A DNA stretch of 5,190 nucleotides. It comes from an uncultured Actinomycetes bacterium (lineage in GTDB: Bacteria > Actinomycetota > Actinomycetes > Nanopelagicales > Nanopelagicaceae). Both the position numbers and the translations under genes were made by a program. The first letter of the stretch is position 1. Every line of letters begins with the position of its first letter. The notes beneath the pieces are model-generated. The model was not told where the DNA came from. It saw only the letters and a program-made list of their open reading frames with translations, and searched no databases. This document shows positions 1 through 5,190 of the stretch, one piece after another. The DNA is taken from the NCBI GenBank assembly GCA_903839355.1, contig CAIMBV010000105.1, forward strand, positions 1 to 5,190, written 5' to 3'.

Positions 1-312
1 ACCAAAAATGCGCGGATTACTCGCACCTGCTTCAGATAACAGTGAGTTAATTTTGCCTCTCTGCTTTCTGAGTTTGGCCGCACGTTTGGATGAAAGGTCG
101 CTCGCTTTTACGGCTACCAAATTAAGTTGCACTTCAAATCCCGCAGCTCTTGTGATTCTTTGCAAAGTGGCGGTAGATGGATTTGAATCCCCACTTTCGT
201 ATCTAGCAATTGCAGCCTGCGAAGTGCCGGAACGTCGCGCCAACTGCGCCTGAGTCAGGCCGGCCATCCGGCGCACCTCGTCGATTATTGCTGCACTGTC
301 CAGGGTCCTCAT
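1..312 (-). CDS. XRE-family HTH protein, probable HTH-nucleotidyltransferase fusion (C-terminus cut by window edge)
   Basis: This is an open frame of 104 codons with no stop before the left edge, so the gene is partial. Residues about 9-60 form a classic XRE/HTH_3 domain: a first helix, then LTQAQLARRSGTSQAAIARY as the helix-turn-helix, then a Gly/Asn/Pro turn (ESGDSNPS) and TLQRITRAAGFEV. Residues about 61-80 look like a linker. Residues 81-104 (LRKQRGKINSLL...NPRIFG) resemble the helix and first strand that precede the GSxxRG...SDxD motif of MNT-type nucleotidyltransferases. The window ends at the Phe-Gly where that motif should start. The HTH call is firm; the nucleotidyltransferase part is inference. 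The ATG at 312 is the likely start: an in-frame TAA lies four codons upstream and no ribosome binding site is present. The gene follows glgX on the same strand after 75 bases but probably has its own promoter. Family knowledge suggests a DNA-binding autoregulator or the antitoxin half of a toxin-antitoxin-like pair. A plain XRE regulator is the alternative. Confidence 0.85.
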   Translation of the reverse strand, partial: MRTLDSAAIIDEVRRMAGLTQAQLARRSGTSQAAIARYESGDSNPSTATLQRITRAAGFEVQLNLVAVKASDLSSKRAAKLRKQRGKINSLLSEAGASNPRIFG

Positions 313-316
313 AGAA

Positions 317-346
317 TGAAATTATACCTCTAGAGGTATAATTTCA
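317..346. promoter_or_regulatory. Perfect 30-base palindrome, probable operator of the XRE gene
   Basis: Each 15-base half reads TGAAATTATACCTCT on its own strand and the two halves meet with no spacer, so all 15 base pairs of the dyad match. The symmetry breaks at 316/347. It ends four bases before the ATG of the HTH gene and contains that gene's best -10 hexamer, so a protein bound here would block transcription directly. XRE-family proteins commonly bind as dimers to such dyads at their own promoters, which makes autoregulation the simplest reading. Because of the symmetry a TATAAT is also present on the plus strand (337-342), but no gene is seen on that strand. As RNA it could fold into a 13-base-pair stem with a CTAG loop and might also slow transcription leaving glgX. 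Confidence 0.75.
321..326 (-). promoter_or_regulatory. Predicted -10 element of the XRE gene; leaderless start likely
   Basis: On the minus strand the consensus hexamer TATAAT is followed by eight bases (TTCATTCT) and then the ATG at 312. This places the expected transcription start at or within a base or two of the start codon, and nothing resembling a Shine-Dalgarno sequence lies between. Leaderless mRNAs are common in actinobacteria. The -35 region is poor: at a 17-base spacing the hexamer is TTCTGA, three of six matches to TTGACA. Confidence 0.55.
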
Positions 347-387
347 GAAGTTTATTCTCCACAGATTGAGGCTGTTTTCAGGGATTG

Positions 388-2520
388 TTACTTAGCCGCA
401 ATCGTTCGGTTTACTAGCCAGACCTGCACAGCGTGAGCCTGCAAGATGACCTTGCTCCCCGGTGCCGCTAAGCGCGGTGAGTAGTGGAGCACGTTTTCGG
501 CCGAGTCAAAGACAGAGCGGAATGAGTCTCCGAGGTGACTGCCTGGCAGTGTGAACTCTTTTTGAATGATCGAGCCGTTAAACATCAATAGTAATCCGCG
601 ATCTTCACCGGCCTCTACGTACATCATGAGATTGCGGTTATCGAGTTTGTCCCAATCGGCTTGAGTCATCTCTTGTCCATTGCGAGTGAACCAGGCTAAA
701 TCTTTGCGCGAGGTATTGAGATCAAGTTGTCCGGTAAAGAACATACGGGCGACTGGCATCAAGTAATTTTTGCGAATCTGAATCAAACTTACTGTTGTCT
801 CGAGCATATCTACCTGATGAGCATCGTATTTCCAACTTAAAGCCCAGCCGCCGTTAAATGCGGAATCAGCGCGCAGCACTTCTGGGTCAGATGAATTGGG
901 AAGCGAGTACGCATTGTTAGAACCTATCTGACTTCTGCCAACTTCATCTCCCATGGTGATCATAGGAATACCTGCAGAAAGTAAGAGACAGGACATCATC
1001 GATTTCTTGAGGCGCTGTCTGATCTCGTTGATGGTGAAGTGGTTTGTAATGCCTTCAATACCAGCGTTCCATGAGTAATTTGAATCGCTGCCATCGCGAT
1101 TGTTCTCGCCATTTGGCTCGTTGTGTTTACGCGTGTAGGTGACGACATCGTTAAGAGTAAATCCATCGTGCGCAGTTAAAAAGTTAATGGTGGAAGTTGG
1201 ACCGCGATAAGCAAAGATGTCATGAGAACCGGAAAGTCTGGTGGCGAGCTCGCCAACCCCAGTAGGCGCTGCTCCACCTGCTTCAGCCAACCAGAATTTG
1301 CGGAGGGCATCGCGGTACTTGTCATTCCACTCACGCCACGGGTAGGGAAAATATCCGAGTGCATATCCACGGGTATCCCATGGTTCGGCAATAAGTTTGC
1401 GTTCACGCAGAACAGGATCGGCCACCATGGCGACAATCAAGGCAGATATTCCATCGATCTCATCATGGCTACGCGCGAGCGCAGCAGCCAGGTCAAAGCG
1501 GAAGCCATCAATACCGATCTCTTCACACCACCAATGCAATGAGTCGATGATCATCCGTACTACGTGCGGACGGCGGACATCTACCGTGTTGCCGCAACCG
1601 GTGAAATCGTCGTACGTGTCCTCGGTGGCGCGGCGATAGAAGTTACGAGAGTCGATGCCGCGGAATGAGAGGGTTGGCCCGCCGGGGCCTCCCTCGGCGG
1701 TGTGGTTGTAGACCACATCGAGAAGCACTTCAATACCTGCCTCGTGCAATTTCGCTACCGCTTCGCGCAACTCGCGAACTGGGTCATCGGTGGCGGCATA
1801 GCCCGCGTGCGGAGCGGAGAAGGCAATCGCGTTATAACCCCAGTGATTTACTCGATCGCGAGCCGCGACGGCAGGTTCGGTAATAAAGTGGTGGATCGGC
1901 AGTAATTCCAGCGCTGTGATCCCAAGGGTTTGCAGGTAGGCAATAGTGCTGGGATGTCCAAGCGCCTTATAAGTACCGCGCTCCTCTTCAGGAATCTGAT
2001 GGTTAAAAATGGTAAGTCCGCGAACATGGGCTTCGTAAATAACGGTCTTGGACCAGTTTGTGATGGGGCGAGTATCTGGAACGCGAGTACTTGCCACTAC
2101 AACCGAATGAGGGACAAACTCTAAGTTGTCCCGGGTATCCATCACATTGAGATCACCAGTGCCTACGCCGTCGGTAGCCACGTGAGCATAAATTTCTGGA
2201 ACGTACTGCAGCTCGCCAACAAGGGTATGGGCGTTGGGATCGATCAACAATTTATTGGGATTAAAACGCCAGCCCTTATCTGGTTCCCAAGGTCCATAAA
2301 CCCGGAAGCCATATCGCTGACCGGCACGGACGCCTTGGAAGTAACCGTGATAGATGGGACCGTTGCGATCCACCAGATCATGGCGGGTTTCTACAAATTT
2401 TCCATCAACTACATCGATCAGGCAGAGTTCGACTTTGCTCGCTGATGGCGCCCAGATGGCGAAGTTAGTTCCCTCGTGGGTGAGATGAGAGCCTAAGTAA
2501 CGTTGATCGCCGCGTGCCAC
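388..2520 (-). CDS. glgX: GlgX, glycogen debranching enzyme (isoamylase type, GH13)
   Basis: A complete 710-residue protein, the usual length for GlgX/TreX. It hydrolyses alpha-1,6 branch points of glycogen or limit dextrin in the cytoplasm and releases short maltodextrins. An N-terminal CBM48-like domain (about 10-100, with GTNFAIWAPSASKVEL) precedes the GH13 barrel. Visible motifs are DVVYNHT (268-274), GFRFDLA with the nucleophile Asp343, IAEPWD with the acid/base Glu379, and TAHDGF with the transition-state Asp452. GNTVDVRRPHVVRMI (310-324) is typical of the GlgX group, and a C-terminal beta domain follows. After NNAY (535-538) the usual CQDN motif is replaced by a longer loop. The start is the GTG at 2520: an in-frame TGA lies at 2536-2538 with no other start codon between. 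No Shine-Dalgarno sequence is visible. The gene lies 59 bases after glgB on the same strand, so it probably belongs to the same operon and may also have a weak promoter of its own. It fits trimming or mobilisation of the polymer made by GlgE and GlgB. Confidence 0.95.
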   Translation of the reverse strand: MARGDQRYLGSHLTHEGTNFAIWAPSASKVELCLIDVVDGKFVETRHDLVDRNGPIYHGYFQGVRAGQRYGFRVYGPWEPDKGWRFNPNKLLIDPNAHTLVGELQYVPEIYAHVATDGVGTGDLNVMDTRDNLEFVPHSVVVASTRVPDTRPITNWSKTVIYEAHVRGLTIFNHQIPEEERGTYKALGHPSTIAYLQTLGITALELLPIHHFITEPAVAARDRVNHWGYNAIAFSAPHAGYAATDDPVRELREAVAKLHEAGIEVLLDVVYNHTAEGGPGGPTLSFRGIDSRNFYRRATEDTYDDFTGCGNTVDVRRPHVVRMIIDSLHWWCEEIGIDGFRFDLAAALARSHDEIDGISALIVAMVADPVLRERKLIAEPWDTRGYALGYFPYPWREWNDKYRDALRKFWLAEAGGAAPTGVGELATRLSGSHDIFAYRGPTSTINFLTAHDGFTLNDVVTYTRKHNEPNGENNRDGSDSNYSWNAGIEGITNHFTINEIRQRLKKSMMSCLLLSAGIPMITMGDEVGRSQIGSNNAYSLPNSSDPEVLRADSAFNGGWALSWKYDAHQVDMLETTVSLIQIRKNYLMPVARMFFTGQLDLNTSRKDLAWFTRNGQEMTQADWDKLDNRNLMMYVEAGEDRGLLLMFNGSIIQKEFTLPGSHLGDSFRSVFDSAENVLHYSPRLAAPGSKVILQAHAVQVWLVNRTIAAK

Positions 2521-2526
2521 CGGGAC

Positions 2527-2532
2527 ACAATA
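2527..2532 (-). promoter_or_regulatory. Possible weak -10 element in front of glgX
   Basis: TATTGT (TAnnnT form) on the minus strand is followed by six bases and then the GTG start of glgX, the geometry of a leaderless actinobacterial promoter. The hexamer 17 bases upstream is TCTAGA, only three of six matches to TTGACA. The main support is the lack of any Shine-Dalgarno sequence before the GTG. Chance occurrence is quite possible. Confidence 0.3.
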
Positions 2533-2549
2533 GCGTCACGAAGGGCCGG

Positions 2550-2575
2550 TCTAGAAAACTAGTTGATCTAGAAAA
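2550..2575. repeat. Two 9-base direct repeats with clustered CTAG in the glgB-glgX gap
   Basis: TCTAGAAAA occurs at 2550-2558 and again at 2567-2575, start to start 17 bases. A third CTAG sits between them inside the 8-base palindrome AACTAGTT (2557-2564). Three CTAG tetramers therefore fall within 21 bases (2551, 2559, 2568). The array covers the position expected for a -35 element of glgX and could be a protein-binding site. No regulator is identified, and the repeats are short enough to be accidental. Confidence 0.45.
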
Positions 2576-2579
2576 GCAA

Positions 2580-4451
2580 TTAGCCCTCTGGGGTGAGCCA
2601 AATCGTGGCAAGTGGTGGAATGGCGAGGACCGTGTGCGTTGGTTGCCCCTTATATTCCTCATGGATTGTTTGTATATCTGCAGGAGCTACTCCAGAACCA
2701 CCAAATCGAAGATCATCGGTGTTGAGGGTTAATTTCCAGCGATAGTCACCTGGAAGTGGCAATTTGTAGAAGAGCTGTGGCACTGGCGAAAAATTGGTGA
2801 CCGATACAAGCGGGCGGCCATCATGACCGTAGCGAGCAAAGGCCACAATATTTGCCGCACCATCGTCAACGACCATCCATTGAAAACCTGATGGGGTGAT
2901 GTCACGCTGCCAGAGTTCGGCGCGGCTCTTGTAAGTTGAATTGAGTTCGGCAACTGTTGCTTGAATTTGATGATGCTCCGCATATTGCGTGAGGTGCCAA
3001 TCGAGTGATTGAGATGCGTTCCACTCCCCAGACTGCGCGAACTCGCATCCCATGAAAAGCAATTTCTTGCCAGGGTGGGCCCACATAAATCCGTAGAGAG
3101 CGCGCAAATTGGCAAGTTGCTGCCAGCGATCACCAGGCATTTTGGCAACGAGCGAACCTTTGCCATGTACTACCTCGTCGTGCGAGAAGGGAAGCATGTA
3201 ATTCTCTGACCAGGCATACAAGATTGCTTTTGTAATCTCATTATGGTGATAGACGCGGTTAATGGGATCCTCTTGAATATATTCCAAGGTGTCATGCATC
3301 CAACCCATGTTCCACTTAAATCCAAATCCCAACCCACCGCTTTCGGTAGAGCGCGTAACACCAGGCCAAGCGGTGGACTCTTCGGCGATAATCATGCACC
3401 CGGGAACTTCGCGATAACAGGTAGCAGTTAACTCCTGCAAGAAGCGCACGGCAGAAAGATTTTCGCGACCGCCATGTTCGTTGGGAATCCATTCGCCTTC
3501 GTTGCGCGAATAGTCGAGATAGAGCATTGAGGCAACTGCATCGACTCGAATTCCATCGATATGGAACTCTTGCAACCAATAGAGGGCACTCGCGACTAAG
3601 AAGTTGCGAACTTCATTACGGTCATAGTTGAAGATCAAGGTACCCCAGTCGGGATGCTCTCCTTGGCGGGGATCGGCATGTTCATAAAGAGCGGTTCCAT
3701 CAAATTGCGCCAGCGCCCATTGATCCTTAGGGAAGTGAGCTGGAACCCAATCCATAATCACGCCGATATCTGCTTGGTGCAGTGAATCAATCAGGTAACG
3801 AAGTTCATCTGGAGAACCAAATCGAGATGTTGGTGCGAAGAACGAGGTGACCTGATAACCCCACGATGGACCGTATGGATGTTCACAGAGTGGAAGAAAC
3901 TCCACGTGGGTAAAGCCCATCTCTTTTACATAATTGACGAGCTCTGTCGCTAAGTCGCGATACGAAAGCCCAGGCTTCCAAGAACCAACGTGAACCTCGT
4001 AGACACTGAGCGCCTCTTCCCAAGGTTTTGCATGCGCGCGTTTTTCTAGCCACGTCGCATCCTTAAACTCGTATCTGCTCTCAGTGACAACGGAGGCGGT
4101 GTGTGGTGGGTGCTCGGTTGCACGCGCCATTGGATCGGCGTGATCTACCCAGTTTCCACCTAACCCAAGGATTGAATATTTGTAGGGAGTGTCGGGGCCG
4201 ACACCAGGAACAAACAATTGCCAAATACCACTGGAACCCAAACTCTGCATGGGGTGAGAGTTCTTATCCCAATAATTAAATGATCCGATAAGCGCCACAG
4301 ACCGGGCATTTGGAGCCCACACAGAGAAGTTGGTCCCGAGCAAGTTGCCCAAAGCATCACGGCGCACTTGAGATCCAAGCGCCTTCCATAACTCTTCGTG
4401 GCGACCTTCGCCAATTAAGTAGATATCTAAATCGCCGAGGCCGTTGCTCAT
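2580..4451 (-). CDS. glgB: GlgB, 1,4-alpha-glucan branching enzyme (GH13_9), short form without N1 domain
   Basis: A complete 623-residue cytoplasmic enzyme that cuts an alpha-1,4 chain and rejoins it through an alpha-1,6 bond, creating branches in glycogen. A CBM48 domain (about 38-125, GTNFSVWAPNARSVALIGSFN) is followed by the GH13 barrel and a C-terminal beta domain (about 520-623). Signature motifs are YEVHVGSW (151-158), DWVPAHF (234-240), GIRVDAVASMLYLDYSR with the nucleophile Asp304, IIAEEST with the acid/base Glu357, and SHDEVVHGKGS with Asp425. These are specific to branching enzymes rather than debranching enzymes. Long GlgB proteins such as the E. coli enzyme are about 730 residues. 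The roughly 100 residues missing here are the N1 domain; this protein begins in the linker before CBM48. The ATG at 4451 is the start: the in-frame stretch upstream has no start codon before a TGA at 4500-4502. It overlaps the glgE stop by four bases, so translation is probably coupled. Confidence 0.96.
   Translation of the reverse strand: MSNGLGDLDIYLIGEGRHEELWKALGSQVRRDALGNLLGTNFSVWAPNARSVALIGSFNYWDKNSHPMQSLGSSGIWQLFVPGVGPDTPYKYSILGLGGNWVDHADPMARATEHPPHTASVVTESRYEFKDATWLEKRAHAKPWEEALSVYEVHVGSWKPGLSYRDLATELVNYVKEMGFTHVEFLPLCEHPYGPSWGYQVTSFFAPTSRFGSPDELRYLIDSLHQADIGVIMDWVPAHFPKDQWALAQFDGTALYEHADPRQGEHPDWGTLIFNYDRNEVRNFLVASALYWLQEFHIDGIRVDAVASMLYLDYSRNEGEWIPNEHGGRENLSAVRFLQELTATCYREVPGCMIIAEESTAWPGVTRSTESGGLGFGFKWNMGWMHDTLEYIQEDPINRVYHHNEITKAILYAWSENYMLPFSHDEVVHGKGSLVAKMPGDRWQQLANLRALYGFMWAHPGKKLLFMGCEFAQSGEWNASQSLDWHLTQYAEHHQIQATVAELNSTYKSRAELWQRDITPSGFQWMVVDDGAANIVAFARYGHDGRPLVSVTNFSPVPQLFYKLPLPGDYRWKLTLNTDDLRFGGSGVAPADIQTIHEEYKGQPTHTVLAIPPLATIWLTPEG
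4448..4451 (-). other. ATGA stop-start overlap between glgE and glgB
   Basis: The ATG of glgB and the TGA of glgE share bases as ATGA. The only purine-rich stretch upstream is a weak GAAAG, so re-initiation by ribosomes finishing glgE probably contributes to glgB translation. This supports one mRNA for both genes and matched production of the elongating and branching enzymes. Confidence 0.85.
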
Positions 4452-5190
4452 AGAGTCACTTTCAGAATATGTCCGACAGGAGTTCCGGGAGATGCCGGAT
4501 CAATTCGCACCCAGGTATGAGGCGTATATTCAAATGAATGACCAGTGATGAGGTCTTCTACATTAAAGGAGCGTTCGGCGAGGCCGAGATCGAAGAAGTT
4601 CCAATGCACGATGGTCTCTTGGGCATGGATCGGATCCAAGTTAACGATCACCAAGATCAGGTTTTCGCCTTCGCGCTTGGAGTAAGCCAAAATTTTGTCA
4701 GAGTCTGTGGCATGGAAGCGCAGATTACGTAGCCGTTGCAGCGCAGGGTTCTGTCTGCGAATTGAGTTGAGTAGGGTGATAAATGGAGCCAGAGTTGGCT
4801 TGGTCCAATCTCGCACTTTGATCTCATACTTCTCTGAATCCAAATACTCTTCGGCGCCTTCGCGAATCGGAATATGTTCGTACAACTCGTAACCCGCATA
4901 CATACCCCAAGAGGGTGTGAGCGTTGCGGCAAGGAGCGCACGCATCGCAAAGATTGATGGAGCGCCACTTTGTAAATGGAAAGGCAAGATATCTGGAGTA
5001 TTAACCCAGAAGTTCGGTCTAAAGAATGCGCTGGTTTCAGTAGCGACCTCTGAGGCATATGTGGTGAGTTCGTGTTTAGTAGTACGCCAGGTGAAATAGG
5101 TATACGACTGTTGGAATCCAGCTTTACCGAGTGCGTGCATCATCGCAGGACGCGTGAAAGCTTCCGATAAGAAGACAACTTCTGGATGCT
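4448..5190 (-). CDS. glgE: GlgE, alpha-1,4-glucan:maltose-1-phosphate maltosyltransferase (GH13_3), C-terminal part
   Basis: 246 codons plus a stop are visible and the N-terminal part lies beyond the right edge. Complete GlgE is about 650-700 residues, so roughly the last third is present. The enzyme transfers maltosyl units from alpha-maltose-1-phosphate to the non-reducing end of an alpha-1,4-glucan in the cytoplasm. Counting visible residues from 1, HPEVVFLSEAFTRP carries the acid/base Glu9, followed by the family signature QSYTYFTWRTTK (27-38). NFWVNTPDILP carries the third catalytic Asp66. SWGMYAGYELYEH (93-105) is also characteristic. The EKYE motif (119-122) corresponds, from memory, to residues contacting the phosphate in the Streptomyces enzyme. 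A C-terminal beta domain ends at HILKVTL. The nucleophile Asp is off-window. The first in-frame ATG seen (5143) is internal, because conserved family sequence continues upstream of it. GlgE usually works with TreS and Pep2 (maltokinase), or with GlgM; none of these is in view. Confidence 0.95.
   Translation of the reverse strand, partial: HPEVVFLSEAFTRPAMMHALGKAGFQQSYTYFTWRTTKHELTTYASEVATETSAFFRPNFWVNTPDILPFHLQSGAPSIFAMRALLAATLTPSWGMYAGYELYEHIPIREGAEEYLDSEKYEIKVRDWTKPTLAPFITLLNSIRRQNPALQRLRNLRFHATDSDKILAYSKREGENLILVIVNLDPIHAQETIVHWNFFDLGLAERSFNVEDLITGHSFEYTPHTWVRIDPASPGTPVGHILKVTL

Noticed and set aside
8..253. 81-codon open frame on the plus strand
   Set aside because: It lies antisense inside the XRE gene, whose helix-turn-helix pattern on the minus strand is clear; its product shows no recognisable family features.
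317..346. Palindrome read mainly as an intrinsic terminator for glgX, or as a mobile-element end
   Set aside because: The stem is AT-rich with no separate run of T beyond it, and it contains a consensus -10 next to a start codon. There is no transposase, target duplication or second copy in the window.
371..380. CTG-TTTT-CAG mini-hairpin downstream of glgX
   Set aside because: A three-base-pair stem cannot be distinguished from chance.
1222..1542. 106-codon plus-strand open frame within glgX
   Set aside because: It is fully covered by conserved GlgX catalytic sequence on the other strand, and the translation has no recognisable domain.
2519..2550. ACCGG/CCGGT inverted pair flanking the glgX start
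   Set aside because: Only five base pairs with a 22-base loop; too weak to call a hairpin or operator.
2465..2662. 65-codon minus-strand open frame bridging the glgB-glgX gap, considered as a small gene
   Set aside because: It overlaps both conserved genes in another frame and is Arg/Ser-rich in the manner of an out-of-frame translation.
2514..2732. 72-codon plus-strand open frame across the glgB-glgX gap
   Set aside because: Most of it is antisense to the conserved end of glgB, and there is no supporting ribosome binding site or family match.
4657..5058. 133-codon minus-strand frame inside glgE
   Set aside because: The glgE frame here carries NTPDILP, GYELYEH and EKYE; this frame is a Cys/Arg/Ser-rich shadow.

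Overview
The window is a compact, one-direction gene block. All four genes are on the minus strand, so transcription runs right to left. It carries a glycogen / alpha-glucan cluster of GlgE family (maltosyltransferase), GlgB (branching enzyme) and GlgX (debranching enzyme), followed by the start of an unrelated helix-turn-helix regulator. GlgE with GlgB points to an actinobacterium (Actinomycetota). Base composition looks close to balanced by eye, well below that of Streptomyces or Mycobacterium. This would suit one of the lower-GC, small-genome lineages such as planktonic freshwater or marine actinobacteria, but that placement is inference.

Layout, in transcription order. (1) 5190-4448: the C-terminal 246 residues of GlgE; its N-terminal part lies beyond the right edge. 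(2) 4451-2580: complete GlgB, overlapping the glgE stop by four bases (ATGA) and lacking the N-terminal N1 domain of long GlgB proteins. (3) 2579-2521: a 59-base gap with no visible Shine-Dalgarno sequence, two copies of a 9-base direct repeat and three CTAG tetramers. (4) 2520-388: complete GlgX with a GTG start. (5) 387-313: a 75-base gap dominated by a perfect 30-base palindrome. (6) 312-1: the first 104 codons of an XRE-family protein, cut by the left edge just where a nucleotidyltransferase domain appears to begin.

How the genes work together: GlgE adds maltosyl units from maltose-1-phosphate to a growing alpha-1,4-glucan, GlgB introduces alpha-1,6 branches, and GlgX removes short branches during turnover or trimming. 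The maltose-1-phosphate suppliers (TreS/Pep2, or GlgM) are not in view. The XRE gene is probably a separate, autoregulated unit. Its promoter -10 lies inside the palindrome and its transcript is probably leaderless. The HTH plus predicted MNT-type nucleotidyltransferase resembles the antitoxin side of MNT/HEPN-like modules, but neither the catalytic motif nor a partner gene is visible, so this stays a lead.

The carbohydrate genes are conventional. The left 350 bases are the part most worth following.
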